DNA from: Eubacteriales bacterium
Lineage (GTDB): Bacteria; Bacillota; Clostridia; Christensenellales; Aristaeellaceae
DNA: 64,000 nucleotides
Direction: 5' to 3'
Assembly (NCBI GenBank): GCA_028693055.1
Contig: JAQUWD010000016.1
Coordinates: 1 to 64,000, forward strand
Shown one piece after another: positions 51,868 to 61,021 of this stretch. A program made the position numbers and the translations under genes. Positions within the stretch are counted from its first letter, which is position 1. Each line of letters opens with the position of its first letter. The notes under the pieces are model-generated. The model was not told the DNA's origin. It saw only the letters and a program-made list of their open reading frames with translations, and did not search any database.

Positions 51868-51973
51868 GCAGGGGCATCGCCCCTGCACCCCGGACTGCGG
51901 CCTTTAAGGCCGCAGAGATGCCGAGTTAGGCTTGCATCAAGTTACTACGCCGTGCGGCGACTGGCCGCACGGC
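51868..51973 (+). terminator. Three hairpins in a row after recA
   Basis: GCAGGGG/CCCCTGC (51868-51886), CTGCGGCC/GGCCGCAG (51895-51915) and GCCGTGCGGC/GCCGCACGGC (51949-51973). The last is followed by TTTGTG. They fill most of the gap between recA and the next gene and probably end the recA transcript, though the T run is short. Confidence 0.6.
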
Positions 51974-52001
51974 TTTGTGATAGAGTGAGGGAGTTTGCCA
52001 A

Positions 52002-52880
52002 ATGAAAATTGGATTTATTGGAACTGGGGTTATGGGGGAGAGCATGGCTCGGCATTTGATGGAAAAGGGACATCAGGTGACCGTTTTTAATAGGACGAAG
52101 GAAAAGGCGGAAAAGCTGTTGGCTGAGGGGGCTTCTTGGGCGGAGAGCGCCGGGGAGTGCGCCAAGGGACAGGATGCGGTAATTACCATTGTAGGCTTTC
52201 CCAAGGATGTGGAGGAGGTTTACTTGGGTCAGGGCGGGGTTTTGGACTGTGCAGATAGAGGGGCGCTGGTGGTGGATATGACCACAACTAGCCCAAAGCT
52301 GTGGCAGAGTATTGCAGCGAAGGCTCGGGAAAAAGGGCTTCGACCGCTGGATGCGCCCGTATCCGGCGGAGACAGCGGCGCGCGAAACGCTACGCTGAGC
52401 ATTATGGTAGGCGGTGCGGAGGAGGACTTTCGGCTTTGTCTGCCGCTCTTTGAATGCATGGGCACAAATGTGGTCTTGACCGGGCAATCGGGCTGTGGGC
52501 AGTATACGAAAATGGCTAATCAAATTGCGATTGCAGGTACTCTAGCTGGAGTAGCCGAGGCTATGAGCTATGGCGAGAAATGTGGACTGGATTTGGAAAA
52601 CATGCTGGGCTGTATATCGGGCGGAGCCGCTGGTAGCTGGCAAATGAGCAACAACGGTCAAAAAATGGTGTTGGGCGATGAAGCACCCGGGTTCTATATC
52701 AAGCATTTCGTCAAGGATATGAAAATCGCCATGGAAGAGGGCGAGAGCATAGGCTGCAAGCTGCCAGTTTTAGCGCAAGTGCTGAAAGCCAACTTGGATT
52801 TAATGGCGGAGGGCAAGGGTGAGCTGGGCACGCAGGCGCTGCTGGAATGGTATCGGGAGGGCTCTCTGAACAACCGCTAA
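52002..52880 (+). CDS. NADP-dependent beta-hydroxyacid dehydrogenase family protein
   Basis: 292 residues. The Rossmann motif is IGFIGTGVMGESMARHL, with NRT after the second strand, which fits NADP. The substrate motif DAPVSGGDSGARN is near residue 113 and the catalytic lysine lies in YTKMANQI. The family includes 3-hydroxyisobutyrate, tartronate semialdehyde and succinic semialdehyde reductases; the substrate here is not clear. It stands alone after recA; the next gene is 105 bases on. Confidence 0.85.
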   Translation: MKIGFIGTGVMGESMARHLMEKGHQVTVFNRTKEKAEKLLAEGASWAESAGECAKGQDAVITIVGFPKDVEEVYLGQGGVLDCADRGALVVDMTTTSPKLWQSIAAKAREKGLRPLDAPVSGGDSGARNATLSIMVGGAEEDFRLCLPLFECMGTNVVLTGQSGCGQYTKMANQIAIAGTLAGVAEAMSYGEKCGLDLENMLGCISGGAAGSWQMSNNGQKMVLGDEAPGFYIKHFVKDMKIAMEEGESIGCKLPVLAQVLKANLDLMAEGKGELGTQALLEWYREGSLNNR

Positions 52881-52985
52881 ACGGCGGGGGGATTGTTGCA
52901 GGAGGCGTTCCATGGTATAATTGATCAAATGGAAGGCGCTTGGACATACGGGCCTTCCCATCACAGCAAGGATGGTAATGCAGAA

Positions 52986-54107
52986 ATGAAGCCGACACGA
53001 GATGAAATTTCCGCGCTGGCGGCCCAATTTACGCCGGATGAAATCACGGTGGCGCCTATTGCCTTTGGCGGCGGGCATATCAACGATACCTTTCTGTTTG
53101 AGAGCGGCAGCGGCTTATCCCAGCAAAAGCATGTCATTCAGCATATCAATCGCACCGCCTTCCATCACCCGGAGGAGGTTATGGAGAATATGCAGCTGAT
53201 CACAGACCACCTGCGTCGGCAATGCCAGCAAAGGGGGCTTGACGCTTCCCGGGAAACGCTGTCGCTGGATCACACCTGCGACGGAACGCCCTATGTGCTG
53301 GATTCCACGGGGGAATTGTGGCGCTGCTACCGTTTTGTGGATAATACGGTCACCTATGACCGTACCGAGGATATCGACGTCTTTCGGGAATCCGGCAGCG
53401 TGTTCGGACGCTTCCAGTCTTTACTAAGCGATTTTGACCCTCAGCGCCTTCACGAGACAATTCCCCATTTTCACGATACGCCGAAGCGCTTTCGGGACTT
53501 TCGGGAGGCGGTGGAAAATGACGCGATGGGCCGAGCGGCGGAGGTTCGAGCTGAAATTGAAGGCGCGCTTGGCTACGAGCCGATAGCGCCGGCGCTTACC
53601 TCAAAATTGGAAATGGGTTTGCTGCCTTTGCGGGTAACCCATAACGATACCAAGCTTAACAATGTTTTGATCGATAAGGATACAGGCAAGGGGCTGTGCG
53701 CCATTGATTTGGACACCGTTATGCCGGGCCTTGCCGCGTATGATTTTGGCGATGCAATCCGCTTTGGGGCTAGCACTGCCTTGGAGGACGAAAAGGACGT
53801 AAGCAAGGTGCATTTCAGCATGGCCCTCTACCGCGCGTACGCCGAGGGCTTCCTAGCCGAGGTGGCCCAGAGCCTTAGCGACGAGGAATTACGCTCCTTG
53901 CCCATGGGCGCGAAGCTGATGACGCTGGAATGCTTCATACGCTTTTTGGGCGATTATTTAAACGGCGACATCTATTTCAAGACTGATTATCCCACCCACA
54001 ATCTGGTGCGGGCGCGCACGCAGTGGAAGCTGCTGCGGGAGATGGACGAGCACTGGGATGAAATGCTTGAAACCGTGTTGGAGCTAGGAAAGAAGGCGGA
54101 CGCATGA
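52986..54107 (+). CDS. Phosphotransferase family kinase, NahK-like (N-acetylhexosamine kinase)
   Basis: 373 residues from ATG 52986; an upstream frame has no good start. It shows the aminoglycoside-phosphotransferase fold with THNDTKLNNVLID (catalytic Asp and Asn), IDLDTVMPGLAAYDFGDAIR (metal Asp) and a GGGHINDTF nucleotide loop. These fit N-acetylhexosamine 1-kinase, which makes GlcNAc-1-P or GalNAc-1-P. Its stop overlaps the nucleotidyltransferase gene by four bases, so the phosphorylated sugar is likely passed to it. Confidence 0.8.
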   Translation: MKPTRDEISALAAQFTPDEITVAPIAFGGGHINDTFLFESGSGLSQQKHVIQHINRTAFHHPEEVMENMQLITDHLRRQCQQRGLDASRETLSLDHTCDGTPYVLDSTGELWRCYRFVDNTVTYDRTEDIDVFRESGSVFGRFQSLLSDFDPQRLHETIPHFHDTPKRFRDFREAVENDAMGRAAEVRAEIEGALGYEPIAPALTSKLEMGLLPLRVTHNDTKLNNVLIDKDTGKGLCAIDLDTVMPGLAAYDFGDAIRFGASTALEDEKDVSKVHFSMALYRAYAEGFLAEVAQSLSDEELRSLPMGAKLMTLECFIRFLGDYLNGDIYFKTDYPTHNLVRARTQWKLLREMDEHWDEMLETVLELGKKADA

Positions 54108-55021
54108 AGCAACCGATTTTGGTAATTATGGCCGCGGGCATGGGAAGCCGCTACGGCGGGCTGAAGCAAATGGATCCGGTTGGCGGACGGGGCGAGCTGA
54201 TTTTGGATTATTCTCTTTTTGACGCGAAACGGGCGGGCTTTGAGCGCGCTGTGATTGTCATCAAGCGGGAAAATGAAGCGATTTTTCGGGAAGTGATGGG
54301 TGATCGGGTGAGCCGTCATATGAAGGTGGACTATGCCTATCAAGAAATGACGGACCTTCCCCAAGGCTTTGCCATTCCCGAGGGACGCATTAAGCCTTGG
54401 GGTACCGGCCACGCGGTGCTGTCTGCCCGCAGGCTGGTGGACGCACCCTTTTGCGCCATCAACGCCGATGATTTTTACGGCAGCGGAGCCTTCCAGCTGT
54501 GCTATCAGCATTTAACTCACTTAAGGGACGATGGCGACATTGCCATGGTGGGTTATCTGCTAAAAAACACCTTGAGTGAAACGGGTTATGTGGCTCGCGG
54601 CGTTTGTGAAATGGACGCGGAAAACCGTTTGACGACGCTCACCGAGCGTACTCATATCATTTCGACCGTAGACGGCCCCTTGATGACCGAGGATTTAACC
54701 CATTATACGCGCTTGGATCCCGAGACGGTGGTCAGCATGAATATGTGGGGCTTCCCGGCGTCGATGATGGAGCGGCTGGAAGAAAGCTTCCCGCGTTTCT
54801 TAGAGAACACGTTGCCTAGTAATCCTATGAAGGCGGAGTTCTTTTTGCCTACCGTGGTGGACGAGCAGATGAAGGCAAAACGGGGGCAGGTAACCGTGCG
54901 CATTACCCCGGACAAATGGTATGGCGTAACCTATCATGACGATAAGCAGGAGGTCGTAGACGCGATTGGGCGTATGACCCGGGCGGGAGAGTACCCCACG
55001 CCCCTGTGGTCGGAGGAGTAA
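54104..55021 (+). CDS. Sugar nucleotidyltransferase family protein
   Basis: 305 residues. The NTP-transferase loop MAAGMGSRYGGLKQMDPVG and the NADDFYG metal motif (near residue 125) are present. It would attach a nucleotide to the sugar-1-phosphate made by the kinase. Together with the kinase it gives a two-step salvage path to a nucleotide amino sugar. The nucleotide is not predictable, but UTP is likely by analogy with the Bifidobacterium lnp pathway. Confidence 0.82.
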   Translation: MKQPILVIMAAGMGSRYGGLKQMDPVGGRGELILDYSLFDAKRAGFERAVIVIKRENEAIFREVMGDRVSRHMKVDYAYQEMTDLPQGFAIPEGRIKPWGTGHAVLSARRLVDAPFCAINADDFYGSGAFQLCYQHLTHLRDDGDIAMVGYLLKNTLSETGYVARGVCEMDAENRLTTLTERTHIISTVDGPLMTEDLTHYTRLDPETVVSMNMWGFPASMMERLEESFPRFLENTLPSNPMKAEFFLPTVVDEQMKAKRGQVTVRITPDKWYGVTYHDDKQEVVDAIGRMTRAGEYPTPLWSEE

Positions 55022-55024
55022 AGC

Positions 55025-56299
55025 GTGGAGAAAAACAAGACGGCAACCCTATTACTCTGGGGACTGCTGGGGGTATTGGTGGTGACCTGCGCCGTTTTGG
55101 CTCCGGGAACCCTAAGCGCGTATCAAGCCCTGACAGTCGAGCAGAACGCGACCCCTACCCCCACGGCTGACAACCGCAATATGCTGGCGATAACGCCGGA
55201 CCCCAACAGCACGCCTACCCCTACCGTCATGCTTTTAAAAATTGGCACTCAAGGGGACGAGGTACAGCGCTTGCAGGAACGGCTGAAGGAGCTGGGGTAT
55301 TACACCGGCGAGGTGGACGGCCAATATGGGCAGGGAACCGCTCAAGCGGTCATTTTGTTCCAGAATCAGCACGGCATCAGCGGCGACGGCGTGGCTGGCG
55401 AACAGACCCGGGCGCTGGTGTACGCTGCCGATGCGGAAATCTATGTGCCAACGCCGGAGCCGTCGGCTACGCCTTCGGTGCTGAGCATGGGCGACGATAA
55501 CGGCGCGGTCAAGGCCATGCAGCAGCGGCTGAAGGAGCTGGGTTATTTAAGCGGCAACGTAGACGGTGATTTTGGCGCGGGAACCAAGGCGGCGGTCGCC
55601 CTTTTTCAGGAGCAGAACGGCCTTAACAGCGACGGGATTGCCGCTGAACAGACGTTGAGCCTGCTATTCAGCGATGCGGCGAAGCAGGCTGTGGCTACCC
55701 CAACCCCAGACCCGAACGCTATGCCGATTCTGGTCAACCGCACCCACACCGTGGACGCAAGCTATCAGGCTGCCGACCTTGTAAAGCTGAAGGATTACTT
55801 ATCCTCAGACCTTGTGACCGTGAAAGGTGACGATATTCAGGGCAATCGCACCGCCGCCGACGCGCTGACCGCGCTGTTTACCGGTGCGAAGGAAGCGGGG
55901 ATCACAGGTTGGCAAATCAGCGCCGGATACCGCAGCCTGCAGTATCAACAAACGCTTTTTGATAAACAGGTGGCTGAGTATCAAAGTCAGGGCATGAGCA
56001 AAGCCAAGGCTGTCTCCGCTACCTCCTTAACCGTCGCCGAGCCCGGCGCAAGCGAGCATCATACGGGGCTGGCCTTTGATATTACGGTTGCAGACACCAC
56101 TTTTAAGGGCACGGAGCAGCAGAAGTGGCTGGCTAAGAACTGCTGGAACTATGGCTTTATCATCCGCTATCAGGAGGATAAAGAGGATATCACCGGGTTT
56201 CTAGCGGAATGCTGGCATATTCGCTATGTGGGCGTTACTCACAGCGTTGCCATGCGGGATCAAAATCTCTGCTTGGAAGAGTATTTGGGAGAAGTGTAA
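55025..56299 (+). CDS. Peptidoglycan-binding, VanY-type D-Ala-D-Ala carboxypeptidase
   Basis: 424 residues from GTG 55025, six bases after GGAGGAG. One N-terminal membrane helix (8-28) is followed by a Thr/Pro-rich linker and two PG_binding_1 repeats (about 75-130 and 155-215: GDEVQRLQERLKELGYYTGEVDGQYG style). A VanY domain comes last, with metal ligands His345 and Asp352 in SEHHTGLAFD and Glu395/His398 in ECWHIRY. It should trim peptide stems in the wall. It precedes mnmG by three bases. Confidence 0.88.
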   Translation: MEKNKTATLLLWGLLGVLVVTCAVLAPGTLSAYQALTVEQNATPTPTADNRNMLAITPDPNSTPTPTVMLLKIGTQGDEVQRLQERLKELGYYTGEVDGQYGQGTAQAVILFQNQHGISGDGVAGEQTRALVYAADAEIYVPTPEPSATPSVLSMGDDNGAVKAMQQRLKELGYLSGNVDGDFGAGTKAAVALFQEQNGLNSDGIAAEQTLSLLFSDAAKQAVATPTPDPNAMPILVNRTHTVDASYQAADLVKLKDYLSSDLVTVKGDDIQGNRTAADALTALFTGAKEAGITGWQISAGYRSLQYQQTLFDKQVAEYQSQGMSKAKAVSATSLTVAEPGASEHHTGLAFDITVADTTFKGTEQQKWLAKNCWNYGFIIRYQEDKEDITGFLAECWHIRYVGVTHSVAMRDQNLCLEEYLGEV

Positions 56300-56302
56300 T
56301 CG

Positions 56303-58183
56303 ATGTACGACCTGATTGTCATCGGCGCGGGTCACGCCGGGTGCGAAGCGGCGTTGGCTGCCGCCCGTATGGGAACGGAAACTCTTTTGCTTAGTCTGGA
56401 CATGAACTCTATCGCGCTGATGCCTTGCAATCCTGCGATTGGAGGCACCGGCAAGGGCCATCTGGTGCGTGAATTGGACGCGCTGGGCGGCCAAATGGGT
56501 GTTGCGATTGACCGTACCTTTCTGCAAAGCCGCATGCTGAACCGGGGCAAGGGCCCCGCCGTTCATAGCCTGCGGGCGCAGGCAGACAAACGACGCTATC
56601 ACGAGGATATGACGGCTACCCTGTTTTCAACGCAGCATCTCACCGTGCGGCAGGGCGAGGTTATGGAAATCCAAACCCAAGGGGAAAGCGTTTGCGGGGT
56701 CGTCACCATGACCGGCGAGGAAATTCCCTGCCGCGCCGTGGCGGTTTGCACCGGCGTATACTTGAAAAGCCGGATTATCATCGGCCAATACTCCAAGAAT
56801 AGCGGCCCACAGGGGCTACTTCGCGCCGAGGGTCTTTCCGATTCACTGGAAGCCCTCGGCTTTCATCTCCGGCGTTTTAAAACGGGCACTCCCGCCCGGG
56901 TGGATGAGCGCTCCATCGATTTTAGCAAGATGGAGCCTCAGCCCGGAGACGATCCCATTACCCCCTTCTCTTTTTTAACGGTAGCGGAGGAAACGGATAT
57001 CGGCGTGCAGTATCCGTTGAAAAATCAGTCCCTTTGCTATCTAACCTACACCAATGAGGAAACCCACCGGATTATCCGGGAAAATCTTCACCTTTCGCCC
57101 ATGGTGCGGGGGGAGATCAAAGGAACGGGAGCGAGGTACTGCCCCAGTATTGAGGACAAGGTGCGTCGCTTTGCGGACAAGGATCGGCATCAGCTTTTTT
57201 TGGAGCCGGAGGGGCTTCACAATCCCGAATGGTATGTGCAGGGCATGAGCTCCAGCCTGCCGGACTGGGTGCAGTGGAAGATGTACCGAACCGTCCCCGG
57301 CTTGGAGCGAGCCGTGCTGGTACGGCTGGCTTATGCCATTGAATATGATTGTATCGACCCCACCGAGCTGACCCTTACCTTGGGCAGCCGACGGATACGC
57401 GGCCTTTATTTCGCCGGGCAGATCAACGGCACCTCCGGCTATGAGGAGGCTGCCGCGCAGGGGCTGCTGGCGGGTATGAACGCCGCCTGTTATTTGCAGC
57501 AGAAGGAGCCGTTGATCATCACCCGGGATATGGGCTATCTGGGCGTGATGGTGGACGACCTGTGCGTGAAGGGCACCGACGAGCCTTACCGCATGATGAC
57601 CAGCCGCTCGGAGTATCGCTTGATGCTCCGGCAGGACAACGCCGATCTGCGGCTTACCGCTCTCAGCCATCAGCGCGGGCTTGCCAGCGACCGCCGTATG
57701 GCGTTGATGGAGAAAAAGCAAAGTCAAACCGCCGCCCTGACCCAACGGCTGCATGAAATTCGTCTGCCAGCCAGCGAACAAAGAAATGCTTGGCTTACGG
57801 CGCATGGACAGCCGGTAACGGAGGCGGGACTAACGGCTGAGGAGCTTCTACGCCGCCCGGATATCGATTTGGACGCACTCGCGGCGCTGTACCCGGAACT
57901 AAGCGGTTATCAGCCGGACGCGCGTCTGGAGGCTGAGCTGGCGGTCAAATATGAAGGGTATTTAAAAAAACAGCAAGCCCAAATCCTTCGCGCCCGCGCA
58001 ATGGAGGACTGGCGGCTTCCTGAAAATATGGATTACGACGGTATCGAAAGCCTGCGTATTGAGGCGCGGCAGAAGCTAAAGGAGAAAAAGCCCCAAAGCC
58101 TAAGCCAAGCCGGGCGTATCCCCGGCGTTAATCCGGCGGATGTAGCCGTGCTGATGGTGTGGCTGAAGCGGCAGCGGGGATAA
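56303..58183 (+). CDS. mnmG: tRNA uridine 5-carboxymethylaminomethyl modification enzyme MnmG
   Basis: 626 residues. FAD-binding [18 protein letters not shown] at the start, [19 protein letters not shown] after it, and [13 protein letters not shown] near residue 380 are family marks. With MnmE it modifies U34 of certain tRNAs. It lies just after the VanY gene and is followed 12 bases later by the DUF6056 gene. Confidence 0.96.
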   Translation: MYDLIVIGAGHAGCEAALAAARMGTETLLLSLDMNSIALMPCNPAIGGTGKGHLVRELDALGGQMGVAIDRTFLQSRMLNRGKGPAVHSLRAQADKRRYHEDMTATLFSTQHLTVRQGEVMEIQTQGESVCGVVTMTGEEIPCRAVAVCTGVYLKSRIIIGQYSKNSGPQGLLRAEGLSDSLEALGFHLRRFKTGTPARVDERSIDFSKMEPQPGDDPITPFSFLTVAEETDIGVQYPLKNQSLCYLTYTNEETHRIIRENLHLSPMVRGEIKGTGARYCPSIEDKVRRFADKDRHQLFLEPEGLHNPEWYVQGMSSSLPDWVQWKMYRTVPGLERAVLVRLAYAIEYDCIDPTELTLTLGSRRIRGLYFAGQINGTSGYEEAAAQGLLAGMNAACYLQQKEPLIITRDMGYLGVMVDDLCVKGTDEPYRMMTSRSEYRLMLRQDNADLRLTALSHQRGLASDRRMALMEKKQSQTAALTQRLHEIRLPASEQRNAWLTAHGQPVTEAGLTAEELLRRPDIDLDALAALYPELSGYQPDARLEAELAVKYEGYLKKQQAQILRARAMEDWRLPENMDYDGIESLRIEARQKLKEKKPQSLSQAGRIPGVNPADVAVLMVWLKRQRG

Positions 58184-58195
58184 GGAGGGAAAAGG

Positions 58196-59662
58196 GTGAA
58201 GCGCTTAAGAAGCCTGTCCTTTTGGAGAATCATCGTGATCGCAGCCCTCTGCCTAAGTCTCATCCCCCTACTGTGGATTTCCTTTTATAATCACACAAGC
58301 GGTGCGGATGACTGTTTGCTTTCCATGGAGACTCATCAGGTTTGGCTGGATAGTCATGATGTGCTTCAAATAATTGGGGCCGCTGCCCGCACTGCGTATG
58401 ATTACTACCTGACGTGGCAGGGTTCATATGCCGCTAATTTCCTTTTTGCGCTTCAACCCGCTGTCTTTGATGAGAATCTATACTTTCTGGCAACCTTTGT
58501 GCTAATCGGCGTTTTTCTCTTGTGCAACGGCTATTTCTTCCGAAAAATCCTTCGGGAGATATTTCATTTATCCGATAACAGATTGGCAGACATTATCTCC
58601 GGCGTTGTGGCGTTGATGAGCATCCAGCTGATGCCGTCGCCTGTTCAGGGCTTTTTCTGGTGGAACGGTGCGGCGTATTACATGATTTTTTATGCGCTCA
58701 TGCTGATTTACATGGCGAATCTGTTTGTGGCTGCCTATCAGGGCAGGTATACGGCCAAACGAATGACGGTGCTGTTATTAACGGCTTTTTTTGTAGCGGG
58801 AGGAAATCTGGTTACGGGGCTGGTGACCGCGGAAATAACCGCGCTGATTCTTCTCTATACCCTTTGCCGCAAGCGGGCGATTGCGTTGCAAACCGGTCTT
58901 GTCTTTTTAACTTTTGTTGTCTGCTTTGCCCTCAATGCTTTTGCCCCCGGCACGGAGGTCAGATTGTCCACACGCTGGAATAATTTATCCCCTTTGCAGA
59001 CGGTGGTGCAATCCTATGCTTCGGCGATACGCTATGGCTCCGAGTGGACGGAACCCATTCTGATTGTCGGGTTGTTGTTTCTCCTACCGTTTTTGTGGCG
59101 GTTGCCTGTGGAAAAGCTGCTACCCAAAAAAGCGCCCCTTGCGTTGATGCTGTTTTTCCTATTTTCCTTGTTCGCTTCCGCTTTTGCACCAACCCTCTAT
59201 GTCCGCTACAACGATCCGGGAAGGATTCAGAACATTCGATATTTTTTCTGGGTTTTCCTTTGCGTGGTTGCGGCGCTAACCATCATTGGGATAGGAAAAC
59301 GGATGCTTCATACGTCGGATCAGACGGGCTATGATTGGCAGGGACTGGCACACAAAATAAACGTCCGCTATCTTCCCAGCTATTTTGTTTCCATTTTGTT
59401 GGTGCTGGCGCTTCTTGGCGGATACCATATGCTTATCGATAATACGAACCGCTTTACCAGCGCCGCGGCGCTTCGTTCCCTTTACAAGGGAGAGGCACAG
59501 CGATACGATCAGGACGTGGAGGAGCGCATCCAAATCCTACGAGCGGGCGGCGATGGCGCGGAATATTCGATGATCGTCGACCCGCCCTACGTGCTGTTTT
59601 TGGATGATATCTGGAAGAATCAGGATGTGATTGCTTTTTATCAGCAAACGCCCCGGAAGTAG
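58196..59662 (+). CDS. DUF6056-type polytopic membrane protein
   Basis: 488 residues with about 11 membrane helices and the opening loop NHTSGADDCLLSMETHQVW, whose acidic DD pair matches the DUF6056 pattern and the GT-C fold. The C-terminal ~70 residues are soluble. It may be a membrane glycosyltransferase acting on surface polymers. It starts with GTG 58196, after GGAGGG. Confidence 0.65.
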   Translation: MKRLRSLSFWRIIVIAALCLSLIPLLWISFYNHTSGADDCLLSMETHQVWLDSHDVLQIIGAAARTAYDYYLTWQGSYAANFLFALQPAVFDENLYFLATFVLIGVFLLCNGYFFRKILREIFHLSDNRLADIISGVVALMSIQLMPSPVQGFFWWNGAAYYMIFYALMLIYMANLFVAAYQGRYTAKRMTVLLLTAFFVAGGNLVTGLVTAEITALILLYTLCRKRAIALQTGLVFLTFVVCFALNAFAPGTEVRLSTRWNNLSPLQTVVQSYASAIRYGSEWTEPILIVGLLFLLPFLWRLPVEKLLPKKAPLALMLFFLFSLFASAFAPTLYVRYNDPGRIQNIRYFFWVFLCVVAALTIIGIGKRMLHTSDQTGYDWQGLAHKINVRYLPSYFVSILLVLALLGGYHMLIDNTNRFTSAAALRSLYKGEAQRYDQDVEERIQILRAGGDGAEYSMIVDPPYVLFLDDIWKNQDVIAFYQQTPRK

Positions 59663-59697
59663 GCGACTTCTCTTCACGCCTAGGCGTTTTGGCAATC

Positions 59698-60687
59698 TCA
59701 GTACTCCAGTGATTTACAGCCCACATAGGGGGGAAATGTCTCGACAAAATTGATCGCCTTGGCTTTCGCTTCGGGCGTGTCCACTTTGTCCCATTCGATG
59801 GTGTTTTCGCTGCCGGCATAGTCGCTGATGCGGATAGAGCACAGCAAGCCGTCCTCGCCGCGCTCGTAGGCGGCGATACCGGATAGCGCGATACGCCCCA
59901 GCTCTTCTCGACCGGCGCGGGTAACGATATGCACCCACTCAATCACGCAGGTGCGCCCATCGTCGATGACGGTCTCAAAGCGCATGCCTACGCAGCGGGG
60001 AATGTAGGTTGCCATATGCTCATAGGCCTTGCGGATATCCTCATGGGTTGTGGCTGGCTTGCCAACGTCTTCCCAGCGGGCATAGCCGCCGAAAACGCAA
60101 TGGTCTCCGATGCAGTTCATGATTCGTTCTACGTCGACAGCCGGACAATGATGCAGCGCGGCATAATACTCGCGCACCGCACCGGTGAGAAGGTCGGGGT
60201 CTGGCACTTCAAGATACGCGCTTTTGAATATAGGCTTGCGGTACGCCTGTAGCCCGGGCACAAAGGTGTAGTGGCAGTATATGCGGATCTCATCCAGCGT
60301 GGTTGCCGTGCGGAAGTCGCCAATGATGAACATGGGTACTTGGTTGATCTCGCCATCCACATTGAAATTGATGACGGCTTCCAGCGATACGCGACCACCC
60401 GCAATGGTTTGGATAATGGGTGATAGCGTAGCCGACTGTGCATCGAACCGTTTTAGCCAGCCCTGTGCGAACTGTCGGATACCGTCAATCCCTTCAAAGC
60501 GGCCGTAGGGTGTGTCAATCGCGCTTTTGACGCCGCCAAATAATTTGAGATCATGGAAAAAGGACAGTGCCTCCTCCGTATCACCGGCGCACACCGCATC
60601 CATAAACCGCAGCTCGGGCGAGTCCTCCCGGATGGGATGCGTGTGTCCATAGAGGGTTTCCAGATCGCAGGATTTTCTGATTTTCAT
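59698..60687 (-). CDS. Tandem NTF2/SnoaL-like protein
   Basis: 329 residues: two alpha-plus-beta cone units. The first (about 25-150) includes ELRFMDAVCAGDTEEALSFF and EAVINFNVDGEINQVPMFI; the second (about 170-300) includes HCPAVDVERIMNCIGDHCVF and CVIEWVHIVTRAGREELGR. There is no signal peptide. NTF2-like proteins are small-molecule enzymes or binding proteins, and two fused copies are unusual. AGGAGG lies six bases before the ATG. Its end faces the DUF6056 gene. Confidence 0.7.
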   Translation of the reverse strand: MKIRKSCDLETLYGHTHPIREDSPELRFMDAVCAGDTEEALSFFHDLKLFGGVKSAIDTPYGRFEGIDGIRQFAQGWLKRFDAQSATLSPIIQTIAGGRVSLEAVINFNVDGEINQVPMFIIGDFRTATTLDEIRIYCHYTFVPGLQAYRKPIFKSAYLEVPDPDLLTGAVREYYAALHHCPAVDVERIMNCIGDHCVFGGYARWEDVGKPATTHEDIRKAYEHMATYIPRCVGMRFETVIDDGRTCVIEWVHIVTRAGREELGRIALSGIAAYERGEDGLLCSIRISDYAGSENTIEWDKVDTPEAKAKAINFVETFPPYVGCKSLEY

Positions 60688-60953
60688 CTAAGTCCTCCTA
60701 AAAAAACATAGGTTTGGATACTGACTCATTACCTTTTTACGGTATCTATCATCATACCACCGATGATGGATTTAGAAAAGAATGTATAAATCAACAATGC
60801 TGGATTGATGCGCTGGTTTTGGTTTGTTTGGGTTGCGTTGTCGTGGAGCTAACCTGTCCTTGTGCCGATGGTCTGATGAGGGAAGCAGTGGAGCACCGCG
60901 TGAAGGAATCGTGGTTTGATATGATATGAAGCCTAGTCTATCCTGACCCGAGG

Positions 60954-60983
60954 TTGACATCTGCTTGACTGGAATGATATCAT
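60954..60983 (+). promoter_or_regulatory. SigA promoter of the yfhO-like gene
   Basis: TTGACA (60954-60959), 18 bases, TATCAT (60978-60983), 38 bases before the ATG at 61022. The remainder of the gap 60688-61021 shows no coding sequence with a ribosome site and no other clear element. Confidence 0.6.
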
Positions 60984-61021
60984 TTATAAAGTGGTGGATG
61001 CTTGCCATGTAGGAGGAAATG

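Noticed and set aside
57041-57805. 254-codon open frame on the minus strand
   Set aside because: Antisense to mnmG, which is clearly coding; no family resemblance and no ribosome site.
60714-60929. 71-codon open frame in the gap before the yfhO-like gene
   Set aside because: Starts with TTG without a ribosome site and shows no recognisable pattern.
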